From: Sphingobium sp. C100
GTDB lineage: Bacteria > Pseudomonadota > Alphaproteobacteria > Sphingomonadales > Sphingomonadaceae
Length of the DNA stretch: 64,000 nucleotides
NCBI RefSeq assembly: GCF_000508185.1
Contig: NZ_AYOY01000002.1
Location: 1 to 64,000 of the forward strand
Direction: 5' to 3'
A program made the position numbers and the translations under genes. Shown here in pieces: positions 54,696-63,428 of the stretch (position 1 is its first letter; the number at the start of each line of letters is the position of its first letter). The notes under the pieces were generated by a model. That model was given only the letters and a program-made list of their open reading frames with translations, was not told where the DNA came from and did not search any database.

Positions 54696-55484
54696 CTAAT
54701 AAACTGCCGTCGCCAAGGCGGCCGCCTCGGCCCGGCAGGCTGCAGCATCAGCTGCGGGAGCGATCGCACGGACCTTCGCCATCTCGTCGCGAGCAGCCTC
54801 CAGATCGGCGCGGAACGCGGCGGAGCCATGGAGAGCCGCGGTCGTTGCAGCCCCCGCCAACCAGCCCGCCTCGACCGCGCTCAGGCTGTGCGCGCCGCAG
54901 ATCATCCGACTTTCGCCGAAGGCGCGCCCGCGCGCCAATATCTCGGTCGCCCGGTCAGGCGCCAGTTCCGCGAGGATCAGCGCCTCCATCCAGCCATTGG
55001 CGGTATGGCCCGACGGATAATCGCCATTGGCGGCCAGGCTCGCAGTCTTGGCCTGGCAGATCGGCGCTGTCGAACCGACATAGGGTCGCGGCACACGATA
55101 ATATTGCTTGACCGGATCGACCATCCCGGCCGTCCCGGCCCGGTCAAGCAAGCGTGCCAGGGCGGGCGCCGTCTGCGCGGTCAACTGAACGCCTAAAGCG
55201 CAAGCGAAATGGTCAAAAGGCCCGGTATCGACGTCGGATGCCGCCACCTTCCATCGGGGCGAGCCTTGCAGGCGACGCGTCGCCACGAACAATTGACGGT
55301 CCGCAACGGCGACAGGGCCGGCCGCCGCCGGCGATGGCGGCAGGACGCGCAAGCCATCCGGCATGGTCTCAGGCGATAGATAGCCATGATTTGCCGAGGC
55401 CATGGTTTCGACCGGGAGGCCCGCACACCGGCCAGCGGCCCGCACCGGATTGCACAGCGCCGCCGCGCCGTCCGGCAGGCGCAC
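54696..55484 (-). CDS. PAP2 / class A acid-phosphatase-like protein
   Basis: 262 codons from GTG 55484, but the phosphatase domain itself begins near MASANHGYLSPETMPDG (ATG 55403). PAP2 motifs: KQYYRVPRP (KX6RP type), DYPSGHTANG, and GESRMICGAHSLSAVEAG. In the last, the canonical SRX5HX3D Asp is Ala, with a Glu two residues on, so activity is uncertain. No signal peptide precedes it. It continues the reading frame of the PI-PLC-like gene after a single TAG, which suggests it was or is the C-terminal domain of a fusion. Confidence 0.75.
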   Translation of the reverse strand: MRLPDGAAALCNPVRAAGRCAGLPVETMASANHGYLSPETMPDGLRVLPPSPAAAGPVAVADRQLFVATRRLQGSPRWKVAASDVDTGPFDHFACALGVQLTAQTAPALARLLDRAGTAGMVDPVKQYYRVPRPYVGSTAPICQAKTASLAANGDYPSGHTANGWMEALILAELAPDRATEILARGRAFGESRMICGAHSLSAVEAGWLAGAATTAALHGSAAFRADLEAARDEMAKVRAIAPAADAAACRAEAAALATAVY

Positions 55485-55508
55485 CTGATAGTCATTGTGG
55501 AGTCGGGG

Positions 55509-56576
55509 CTACGGCCAGATATAGTCCGTTGAGACGAACTGCGCGCCCGATGCCAAAGCCGCGTCGCGGCGCCGCGTGTCGTTCCGTCGCGCTTCGAATG
55601 TACCCGCGTCGGCGCGGGTGCGAACGATAAAGCCTGCCGCGACCGCCTTTCGGATTCGCTCTGCCTCTGCGACCGGATCGTTGAGCGTCAGATAGGCCGC
55701 CGCCGGCGACTGCTCATCGGTGTTGACGAAGAAAAGCCTGCCCTCAAGCGACCGCCTTTTGCCGCGATAGAGGGCAACCTTGGCCGGGCCTTCGTCGAGC
55801 GCGAACAACATCTTGCCGCGCGCCTGTCCCAAGGTCGGCCACGCGTTGTGCAGCACGGCCTCGCGCAAGGTCGGATAAGCGCCCTGGACATCGTCGGGCG
55901 TGATCAGCGCCTGGGGCGGAAACACCGCGCGGACTTCGCGATCCAGCGCATCAAAGGCGGCGGCGTCGAACGGCAAGGCAGCCACCCCGCCCGACCGCGG
56001 CGCCGGGTCCGTCTTGGCGTTGAACATCAGCAGGATCGGTACATGATCACGATGGGCGAGCGACCAGCGTCGCACGATGCCGAGGCAGGCGCGCAAAGTT
56101 GTGCAAGAGCTCAGGACATCGATATTCTGGATATGCATCACCTTGAATCCCGGCTCTGACAGCGCCGCCTTCCGGGCAGGGTCCAGCGCAACACCGGCAG
56201 CGCGCAGTCCAGCAGGATCGAGGAAGCGTCCGCCCTGGGGATCGTAATAGACGTCGATCTCAAGTTGGCGGACGCCGGCGTCCAACTGCTCCGACAACGG
56301 ACGATGCGCATAGTCGATCGCATCCGCATCGTCGGGCGCGATAGCCCGGATCCTAACGAGGACAGCCTCGGGCAGCGCAGTCTTGTAGCTGTTGTGCGTA
56401 CCAACGGTGACGATGTCATTGAGTTTCAGTTTCTGGTCCATCCAGGCACGCTGACAAGCGGCGCCGGCGCTCGCCGCATCGGCTGCGGCAAAGTCGCATC
56501 GCGCGTCCGCACCGTGGGCGCCGGCAGGCAGCGCGCAACTGGCCATCAGTGCGGCCGCCAACTTCCACATATCCAT
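55509..56576 (-). CDS. calcium-dependent PI-PLC-like phosphodiesterase, ended early by TAG
   Basis: 355 residues from ATG 56576; the upstream extension of the frame is antisense to the phospholipase C gene. Signal peptide to PAGAHGA. Catalytic start VGTHNSYK (His61), EIDVYYDPQGG, KVMHIQNIDV and the late QFVSTDYIWP belong to the PI-PLC-C1 type. Family members normally continue past this point with a short conserved tail; here TAG (55511-55509) intervenes and the tail (PRLHNDYQVRLPDGAAALCNPV) follows in the same frame. GAG to TAG would be a one-base change. Confidence 0.8.
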   Translation of the reverse strand: MDMWKLAAALMASCALPAGAHGADARCDFAAADAASAGAACQRAWMDQKLKLNDIVTVGTHNSYKTALPEAVLVRIRAIAPDDADAIDYAHRPLSEQLDAGVRQLEIDVYYDPQGGRFLDPAGLRAAGVALDPARKAALSEPGFKVMHIQNIDVLSSCTTLRACLGIVRRWSLAHRDHVPILLMFNAKTDPAPRSGGVAALPFDAAAFDALDREVRAVFPPQALITPDDVQGAYPTLREAVLHNAWPTLGQARGKMLFALDEGPAKVALYRGKRRSLEGRLFFVNTDEQSPAAAYLTLNDPVAEAERIRKAVAAGFIVRTRADAGTFEARRNDTRRRDAALASGAQFVSTDYIWP

Positions 56577-56603
56577 TTTCCCGTCACCCAACCGCCATAT
56601 CCA

Positions 56604-56615
56604 TGGTCTAGACCA
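56604..56615. promoter_or_regulatory. PhnF-like operator, site 3 (perfect palindrome)
   Basis: TGGTCTAGACCA, a perfect 12-bp palindrome one base from TGGTATAGACCA, in the 126-base region between the divergent PI-PLC-like and phospholipase C genes; it could control both. Confidence 0.72.
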
Positions 56616-56702
56616 CGGCAGTACGACAGGAGAATGACGGATGACCTTTTCCGGGGAGCGCTTCCCAATGTTCGTTGATCGCAATCGATCGGGAGGACGC
56701 AC

Positions 56703-58808
56703 ATGGTGACGATGCAGGATCGCCGCAGCTTCATCCGCGCCATGATGGCGACGGCGGGCGCGGCTGCAGCCTTCACCCCCGCCATTGCCCGCGCCCTGGA
56801 GATCCCAGCCGATCGGCGGACAGGCACGGTGAAGGATGTCGCCCATGTCGTCATCCTCACGCAGGAAAACCGCTCCTTCGATCATTATTTCGGCACGATG
56901 CACGGCGTAAGCGGCTATGGCGACCGCTTCGCCATTCCAGCCCCGCCGCTTGCCGGCGTTCCGGATCGCACTGTACTTCTCCAGCCAAATGAGCATCCGG
57001 GCGGCAAGCCAGCGCTGATCGCGCCATTCCGCCTCGATACCTCCGTTGATTTCCGTCTCTATCGGCCACTCGGCACGCCCCACGGCTTTGTCGATAGTCA
57101 GGCGGCGTGGGACAATGGCCGAATGGGCGCCTGGCCCCGCTTCAAGCATAATCACGCGATGGCGCATTTCACGCGCGAGGATCTGCCGTTCCAGTACGGC
57201 CTCGCCGAAGCCTTTACGCTTTGCGACGCCTATCATTGCGCCCTGCACCTATCCACCAACCCCAACCGACTCTACATCTGGACCGGCACGCATGACCCGT
57301 TGGCGAAGGGCAACGGGCCGGCGATCGACAACGGCTATGACGGGCTGGACGCTGATCCCTTGCATCACGGCGGCTATCTGTGGACGACCTATCCGGAACG
57401 CCTGATGGCGGCCGGCATCGGCTTTCAGATTTATCAGGATATGGCCGACAATTTCAGCGACAATCCACTGGTTGGCTTCCGACGCTATCGCGATGCGCAT
57501 GGCGCATCCGCCGCAGCCGCGGCGCTCCTCGCGCGCCGGACGATGACGACCCGTTCGCTTGACGACCTGCGGCAGGACGTGATGGCCGGGCGATTGCCGG
57601 AGGTGTCGTGGATCGTCGCACCCACGGCGGCTTCGGAGCATCCCAGTGTCTCCACGCCGCTTCAGGGCGGGGACTATACGGCGCGGGTGCTCGATGCGCT
57701 CACCGCCAATCCCGAAGTATGGGCGCGGACCGTGCTGCTCATCAATTTCGATGAGAATGACGGCCTGTTCGATCATGTGCCCCCGCCGGCCCCACCGGCG
57801 CGCGTTTTGGGGCGGACGGTCGGCGCGACCAGCATCCCGGCCGACGACGAATATCATGTTCATTCCCAGACGGCCGAAGATGCGGTGTATCTCGGCCGTC
57901 CCTATGGCCTCGGCCCGCGTGTCCCGCTCTATGTGGTGTCGCCCTGGAGCAAGGGCGGGCATGTCGCCTCGGAGGTGTTCGACCATACGAGCATCCTACG
58001 CTTCCTCGAAACCCGCTTCGGCGTCCATGAGCCGAACATCAGTGCCTGGCGGCGCGCGGTGTGCGGCGACCTGACCTCCTGCTTCGATTTCGGGGCGCCC
58101 GACACGGTCGATTTCATGGGCACGCTGCCAGCCACCGCAGCCCTGTCCGAACGCGCAGCCCAACTGGAAGAGATCCAGCCGCCGGTTCCCGATCAGACAA
58201 TTGCTCCGGTGCAGGAATCCGGTCTGCGACGACGGCGAGCGACGCCCTATCATCTCGACGCCCGGTTACGAATCGAAGGTGCCGGTTGCGCCTTGCTTTT
58301 CGCCAACCATTCGGCTGAGCGCGCGGCGGTTTTCCATGTCTATGACGTTATGCAACTAGACGAAGTTCCCGCCCGCTATACCGTCGGCGCAGGTGAAGCA
58401 CTGACGCATCCGCTGTCTGCCTCGGGTGAGGTCGCGGACATCTTCGTCCTTGGGCCGAACGGTTTTCATCGACGCCTGACTGGGCGGAGCGATATCTTCT
58501 CGGCCTGCATCGAGACTGGCATGACCGCCCCCGCTGCGCTCCGCCTCGAAAATCTCACCGCGATTCCCCAATCCATCGCCATGACCGACCGTGCCTATGG
58601 CGCCACTCCCGAAACCATCATGTTGGCCCGCGGCGAAGCACGCAGCATCCCGCTCGACCTGACAGACAGTCACGGTTGGTATGATCGCCAACTGGTGGCG
58701 GCAGGCCAATCCTGGCGCATGGCCGGCCATGTAGAAGATGGAAAGCCCTCCTATTCCGATCCCGCTGCGGGCGGACCTGGCCCCCTCCGGCTGGCATTAC
58801 CGGCTTGA
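56703..58808 (+). CDS. phosphocholine-type phospholipase C, Tat-exported (1)
   Basis: 701 residues. Twin-arginine signal (QDRRSFIRAMMATAG), then the alkaline-phosphatase-superfamily phosphoesterase domain with QENRSFDHYFGTMHG, DAYHCALHLSTNPNRLY, NFDENDGLFDHVPPPAPP and VSPWSKGGHVASEVFDHTS. Two C-terminal beta domains (about 500-700) complete the phosphocholine-specific phospholipase C layout. It cleaves phosphatidylcholine or sphingomyelin, or possibly phosphonolipids, outside the cytoplasm. Divergent from the PI-PLC-like gene, sharing operator site 3. Confidence 0.92.
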   Translation: MVTMQDRRSFIRAMMATAGAAAAFTPAIARALEIPADRRTGTVKDVAHVVILTQENRSFDHYFGTMHGVSGYGDRFAIPAPPLAGVPDRTVLLQPNEHPGGKPALIAPFRLDTSVDFRLYRPLGTPHGFVDSQAAWDNGRMGAWPRFKHNHAMAHFTREDLPFQYGLAEAFTLCDAYHCALHLSTNPNRLYIWTGTHDPLAKGNGPAIDNGYDGLDADPLHHGGYLWTTYPERLMAAGIGFQIYQDMADNFSDNPLVGFRRYRDAHGASAAAAALLARRTMTTRSLDDLRQDVMAGRLPEVSWIVAPTAASEHPSVSTPLQGGDYTARVLDALTANPEVWARTVLLINFDENDGLFDHVPPPAPPARVLGRTVGATSIPADDEYHVHSQTAEDAVYLGRPYGLGPRVPLYVVSPWSKGGHVASEVFDHTSILRFLETRFGVHEPNISAWRRAVCGDLTSCFDFGAPDTVDFMGTLPATAALSERAAQLEEIQPPVPDQTIAPVQESGLRRRRATPYHLDARLRIEGAGCALLFANHSAERAAVFHVYDVMQLDEVPARYTVGAGEALTHPLSASGEVADIFVLGPNGFHRRLTGRSDIFSACIETGMTAPAALRLENLTAIPQSIAMTDRAYGATPETIMLARGEARSIPLDLTDSHGWYDRQLVAAGQSWRMAGHVEDGKPSYSDPAAGGPGPLRLALPA

Positions 58809-58832
58809 AGGGGGTAAGCAACGCGGCTCATG

Positions 58833-60959
58833 CTAAACGCGCATCCTGCCAATAGCTGGATCTGTACGACCGGGTCGGCCATTCTCGACCTTACCTCCAT
58901 AATGCCAAAACGGAGCATCATTCGGTCCTGCAGTGATTGACAGATCATACCAGTTGTTGCTCTTCGACAGACGCCAAAGATCACCCACGGTGTCGCCCGG
59001 CGCTACCGCCACGTCGCGCGTACGCGCGCCCTGTGCGGGATAGGCATCCCCGAGTGCGATGTGGAAAGTCAGCGGCTCTGTCCCGCGATTTTCAAGCTTA
59101 AGCTCGACGGCATCCATCTCCGGGCGATCAACCAAGCGAACCTGCCGGTCCGCCCGCCCGGCGACACTGCCCGCGAAGCGCCGCCAGAAACCATTTGGGC
59201 CATACAGCGTCAGATCGAACCGGTCTCCGTCAGCCTCCCAGACATCCTCGATGCGGTCGCCCGCACCGATCGTATAGTGGCGCGGCGCCCCGTCGCCGTA
59301 ACTGTCGTATACCGTCAGAACGATTCCCGTTTCGCCTTCATTGACCATCATGATGGCGAGGCGACCGTCGCCATCCACATGGCTGTCGGCCAGGATTCTA
59401 TAAGGTAGCGGCCGATGCGTGCGCTGTCCGGACATCTGCGTCGTTGGCATTTGCTGCGCAGGAATATTGTTGGCTGTCCCCGCGGCCGATCGCGCGACAC
59501 GATCGCGAAAATCGTCGGTTCCAGGCAGCGACCGCGCAGCCATCTGCTCCCTCTGCGCGAAATCGAACGCGGATGTGAGGTCGCCGCACACCGATCGGCG
59601 CCATGAGCTGATATTCGGTTCGCGCACGCCGAAGCGCTTTTCCATGAACTGCAGAACCGAGGTGTGATCGAACAACTCTGAACAGACCTGGCCACCACGG
59701 CTCCAGGGCGAGACAATGACCGTCGGCGTGCGGATACCCAGGCCGATCGGATGCTGCTCATCCCCGGCCAAACCCGAGCCCCGATAATCCTTGGTCTCAC
59801 CGTCCAGCGGCACACTGCTCTTGCCGCGATAGGTGCCGACCGGCGGCACGGGCGGCGGCATATGATCGTAGAAGCCGCCCGCTTCGTCATAGTTGAGAAT
59901 GAAGACGGTCTTCGCGAACATATCGGGATTGTCCACCAGCGCCTCGATAAGCTTCGCGGTCACATGTTCGCCCTTGGACGGCTCGGCCTTGGGATGTTCG
60001 GAGAGGTCCGCAGCGGTCACGATCCAGCTGATCTGGGGCAATCGCCGGCTCTCTATGTCGCGACGGAAAGCGGCAACCAGTTGCTCACCGTCCGACCGCG
60101 TACGATCCGGTCCCTCGACATTTTCGCTGACCCAGGCCCGGCCGCGGCGATAGAGATCGCCATCCTTCGCACAAGGCCTGAACGGCGGGAATACCGACAA
60201 GAGATTGTCACCGAAATTGTCATATTCCTGGTAGACTTTCCAGTCGATGCCCGCCGCCTGCAACCGCTCGGCATAGGTCGTCCAGTTATAGGCTCTGGGA
60301 TCGATCGGCTTATCCGTCGCCATGTCGGCACTCGGCGTCTCGTCCTCGCCATAATTGTGCATCTGCGGCTCACCACCAACCGTGCCGCCGCCGTTGCAGC
60401 CGGTGAACAGATGCATCCGGTTGGGGTAGGTCTGCGTCATCGTCGAACAATGATATGCGTCGCAAACGGTAAAGGCGTCAGCGAGGGCATAGTAGAAAGG
60501 CAAATCGCCGGCCCCATAATAGAGCATCCGGTTGTGCAACTCTTCGCTATGGCCCCAGCGGTCATAGCGCCCGCGGTTGAAGATATGCGTATTTTCGACA
60601 TGCGACTGATCGGCGCCGTCGACCAGGAAGGAGCGCGTCGTCTTCGAGTCACCATGGAACGGCATGACATAGCCATCCACATGCTGCGTCGAGGGTTGCG
60701 ACCATATAGTCCGTCCGCCCTTCAGATGCAGCGGCCGTGGATCGCCAAAGCCGCGCACCCCATTGAGCATACCGAAATAATGGTCGAACGACCTGTTTTC
60801 CTGCATGTGGACGACGATATGCTCGACATCCATGATCGATCCGGTTCGGCCAGCGGGCGCAATGGCGAGCGCGCGTTCGAGAAGACCGTTCGACACCATC
60901 GCCATCGCTGAGCCAACGCCCGCAATGCGCAGAAAATCACGCCTGTTTCGTCCGTCCAT
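58833..60959 (-). CDS. phosphocholine-type phospholipase C, Tat-exported (2)
   Basis: 708 residues. Tat signal (NRRDFLRIAGVGSAM); core motifs QENRSFDHYFGMLNG, DAYHCSTMTQTYPNRMH, NYDEAGGFYDHMPPPVPP and VSPWSRGGQVCSELFDHTS; C-terminal beta domains from about 540. It is a clear paralogue of the first enzyme and convergent with it (24 bases between stops), but the two differ a good deal outside the motifs, so head-group preference may differ. Operator site 4 lies 58 bases before its start. Confidence 0.92.
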   Translation of the reverse strand: MDGRNRRDFLRIAGVGSAMAMVSNGLLERALAIAPAGRTGSIMDVEHIVVHMQENRSFDHYFGMLNGVRGFGDPRPLHLKGGRTIWSQPSTQHVDGYVMPFHGDSKTTRSFLVDGADQSHVENTHIFNRGRYDRWGHSEELHNRMLYYGAGDLPFYYALADAFTVCDAYHCSTMTQTYPNRMHLFTGCNGGGTVGGEPQMHNYGEDETPSADMATDKPIDPRAYNWTTYAERLQAAGIDWKVYQEYDNFGDNLLSVFPPFRPCAKDGDLYRRGRAWVSENVEGPDRTRSDGEQLVAAFRRDIESRRLPQISWIVTAADLSEHPKAEPSKGEHVTAKLIEALVDNPDMFAKTVFILNYDEAGGFYDHMPPPVPPVGTYRGKSSVPLDGETKDYRGSGLAGDEQHPIGLGIRTPTVIVSPWSRGGQVCSELFDHTSVLQFMEKRFGVREPNISSWRRSVCGDLTSAFDFAQREQMAARSLPGTDDFRDRVARSAAGTANNIPAQQMPTTQMSGQRTHRPLPYRILADSHVDGDGRLAIMMVNEGETGIVLTVYDSYGDGAPRHYTIGAGDRIEDVWEADGDRFDLTLYGPNGFWRRFAGSVAGRADRQVRLVDRPEMDAVELKLENRGTEPLTFHIALGDAYPAQGARTRDVAVAPGDTVGDLWRLSKSNNWYDLSITAGPNDAPFWHYGGKVENGRPGRTDPAIGRMRV

Positions 60960-61016
60960 GGCCGCGCCCTTTCCTCACCACGCAACGACATCATTGTCGC
61001 CAACCTGTATTAAAAC

Positions 61017-61028
61017 TGGTATAGTCCA
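61017..61028. promoter_or_regulatory. PhnF-like operator, site 4
   Basis: TGGTATAGTCCA, identical to site 2 (on opposite strands), between the divergent phospholipase C and HD-oxygenase genes. The match extends to CTGGTATAGTCCAAT. Confidence 0.7.
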
Positions 61029-61123
61029 ATTTCGCTACAAATTGGCGACTACCCGGCGGGTGTGAAGCGCGCTCGCCTCACCCCTTCGGCCCTGTGAAAC
61101 AGCGTGTGAGGTGCGACAGCATT

Positions 61124-61672
61124 ATGAAGGCCCAGATTATCGACGATATTTTCGCTATTTTTCGGAAGTCTGGTAGCCTTAATTATGGAGAGGATGTGAG
61201 CCAGATGGAGCATATTCTCCAATGTGGCCACCTTGCGCGTATCGATGGAGCCTCCAACGCGCTGATCGCTGCAGCACTGCTCCACGACATTGGCCAGTTT
61301 TTCAACGACGCGGGCAATGCAGCCGAGCAAAAAGGTGTCGATGCACGCCACGAAGTGACGGGCGCTGCCTATCTGGCACCCTATTTCCCCGATTCCGTGA
61401 CGGAACCGGTGCGCCTCCATGTCGAAGCAAAGCGCTATCTCTGCACTGCCGAGCCGGGTTATCTTGAATCGCTCAGCTGTGCTTCGGCGCTGAGCCTCAG
61501 CCTCCAAGGCGGACCGCATGACGAACAGCAAATGGCCGATTTCCTGGCTTTACCGGCCGCACAAAGCGCGATCCGTCTGCGGCGCTATGACGATCAGGGC
61601 AAGAAACGCGATTGGGACGTACCGGGACTGGACAGCTATCGCCCGCTGCTCGAATCGCTGCTGCGGGCCTGA
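61124..61672 (+). CDS. PhnZ/TmpB-like HD-domain diiron oxygenase for phosphonates
   Basis: 182 residues from ATG 61124; GTG 61094 adds ten residues unlike the family. The mixed-valent diiron HD oxygenase residues are in place: Tyr21 and Glu23 (NYGEDVSQMEH), His30, His54-Asp55 (LLHDIG), His76, His99, Lys103 (LHVEAKRYLC) and Asp156. PhnZ cleaves 1-hydroxy-2-aminoethylphosphonate to glycine and phosphate; TmpB cleaves the trimethylated analogue to glycine betaine. The partner hydroxylase (PhnY or TmpA) is not in the window. Confidence 0.88.
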   Translation: MKAQIIDDIFAIFRKSGSLNYGEDVSQMEHILQCGHLARIDGASNALIAAALLHDIGQFFNDAGNAAEQKGVDARHEVTGAAYLAPYFPDSVTEPVRLHVEAKRYLCTAEPGYLESLSCASALSLSLQGGPHDEQQMADFLALPAAQSAIRLRRYDDQGKKRDWDVPGLDSYRPLLESLLRA

Positions 61673-61806
61673 TCCCGCGCCTTATCGCCGTCCGACGATG
61701 GCCGGTCAGCGCTCTTTCCGCATTGACCTGATCGCGCGACAACCGCCAAGATAGGCGCAGCGGCGAACATAGCCGTTCCTTCCGAACGTCAACCACTGGT
61801 TCACCG

Positions 61807-62571
61807 ATGCCCGCAAAGACAGAGCCGTTATCCTGGACCCGAACGCCCGGCACGACGTCGGACGGACCACAATATCTGGCCCTGCGCGACCAGATTGCGC
61901 TCAACATTGAAATGGGCGATCTGCCGCCCGGAACGAAGCTGCCGTCGGAACGGCAATTGCAGACCGGCAGCAGCACCGCGCGCGGGACAATCCGCGAAGC
62001 GTTGTTCCAGCTCGAAGCAGAAGGCCTCATCTACCGGCGTGACCGCAGCGGATGGTATGTTTCGCCCCCTGCGGTCACCTATGATCCGATGCGCTGGGCC
62101 GGCTTCATGACCTATGTGACCGAACAGGGCAGGACACCGAGCACGGAGACGCTGTCGAAGGAGAGCATGCCCGCCCCCTCCACCGTGGCCGACATCTTCC
62201 GCGTCGCACCGGGCACCACGCTCCACATGATCCAGCGGCGGCGCATGATCGACGGTCGACCGGTGCTGGCCGAGCGAATCATCGTCGATCCCGCGCTCGC
62301 GCCGGACCTGCTCTCGCACTCGCTCGACGGGTCGCTGACACATATATTGACGACCCATTATGGTGTGACGGTCGCTCGCAACCGGGTGGACATGCGTCCC
62401 TGCGCGCTGGTGAAGGAAGCGGCCGATGCGCTCGGCGTCAAATCCGGCACACCGGGCCTGCTGGTCGTGCGGACCAGTCTGGATGCGTCAGGCCGTGTGG
62501 TGGAATATGATCAGGAATATTGGCGCCACGATGCCATCAGGGTGCATGTGGATCTGAACGTGCGGACATAA
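61807..62571 (+). CDS. GntR/HutC-family regulator with UTRA domain
   Basis: 254 residues. Winged helix (YLALRDQIALNIEMGDLPPGTKLPSERQLQ ... ARGTIREALFQLEAEGLIYRRDRSGWYVSP), then a UTRA ligand domain (TVADIFRVAPGTTLHMIQRRRMIDGRPVLAERIIVDPAL ... VEYDQEYWRHDAIRV). It lies between phosphonate genes, as PhnF/PhnR-type regulators do, and is the natural candidate to bind the four TGGTATAGACCA-like sites at 54-61 kb. The inducer may be an aminophosphonate or phosphocholine. Confidence 0.9.
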   Translation: MPAKTEPLSWTRTPGTTSDGPQYLALRDQIALNIEMGDLPPGTKLPSERQLQTGSSTARGTIREALFQLEAEGLIYRRDRSGWYVSPPAVTYDPMRWAGFMTYVTEQGRTPSTETLSKESMPAPSTVADIFRVAPGTTLHMIQRRRMIDGRPVLAERIIVDPALAPDLLSHSLDGSLTHILTTHYGVTVARNRVDMRPCALVKEAADALGVKSGTPGLLVVRTSLDASGRVVEYDQEYWRHDAIRVHVDLNVRT

Positions 62572-62642
62572 GGCAAGACCGCCATGCTGGCGCACACTGG
62601 CATCACCCCGCGCCGGCCGCAGATTTCGATCGCGTACGAATG

Positions 62643-63428
62643 TCAGCCGATCGCCAGTTTCGCCAGCGCCTCTGGCAGGTCTGCGACGCTATCGATCACC
62701 AGATGGGCGCCGGCTGCCTCTAGTTCTGCCCGTGCGTTCGCGACGCGGGCGGAGCGATCATCCGCCGCCAGAGCGTTGAAAGCATCGCGAGACAGACCCA
62801 CGCCATTGCCGCTCGCCGCAACGCCGATGGTCCAGACGCCTGCCGCGCGCCCCTCGGCAATCCCCACCGCCGCATCGTCGAGCTTGACGCAGGCCGTCGC
62901 AGGCCAGGCGCCAAGCTCCACCAGATTCTTCCACAGCATCAGGGGCGATGGCCGGCCGGCGGCGGTGTCGCCCGCGCACACCAGCATATCCGGCTTATAA
63001 CCCTGCGCTTCGGCCAGCGGTAGGATGTCCACCATCATCGCGCGCGTATAGCCAGTGCAGGAACCGATCTTGACGCCCGCAGCCCGCAAGCGCCCGGCCA
63101 CATCCGCCGCGCCCGGGATCAACTGGGCGCATTCGCGCGCCGCCTCGCGCATCATCGGCCCAATGTCGGCGAACAGGGCCGCCGCATCCCCCGCATCGGG
63201 CGCCTTGTCATGCTCGGCGATCCATGCGTCCCGAACGCGCGGCCCGGCGAGGATCGCCGCGATATGATCGCTCTTGGCCATGCCCATGTCGGCACGCACC
63301 TCGGCTTCGGTAAGGGGAACGCCCGCCGCCTCAAACAGCTTGCACAGCGCCACCACCGGCGCACGGCTACCGAAATCGATCATCGTGCCGGCCCAATCGA
63401 ACACCACCGCCTTCAAAGCTGGATGCAT
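62643..63428 (-). CDS. phnX: phosphonoacetaldehyde hydrolase
   Basis: 261 residues. HAD fold with nucleophile Asp11 (VVFDWAGTMIDFGSRAP), the family-specific Schiff-base Lys52 (MGMAKSDHI), SCTGYTRAMM, GRPSPLM and VKLDDAAVGI. It splits phosphonoacetaldehyde into acetaldehyde and phosphate, the second step of 2-aminoethylphosphonate use. Its start overlaps the end of the FAD oxidoreductase gene by 16 bases, so the aldehyde is probably supplied by that enzyme rather than by PhnW. Confidence 0.95.
   Translation of the reverse strand: MHPALKAVVFDWAGTMIDFGSRAPVVALCKLFEAAGVPLTEAEVRADMGMAKSDHIAAILAGPRVRDAWIAEHDKAPDAGDAAALFADIGPMMREAARECAQLIPGAADVAGRLRAAGVKIGSCTGYTRAMMVDILPLAEAQGYKPDMLVCAGDTAAGRPSPLMLWKNLVELGAWPATACVKLDDAAVGIAEGRAAGVWTIGVAASGNGVGLSRDAFNALAADDRSARVANARAELEAAGAHLVIDSVADLPEALAKLAIG

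Noticed and set aside
54482..55196. two overlapping plus-strand frames of over 200 codons opposite PAP2
   Set aside because: Antisense to a gene with clear PAP2 motifs; Arg/Ser/Pro-rich products with no domain.
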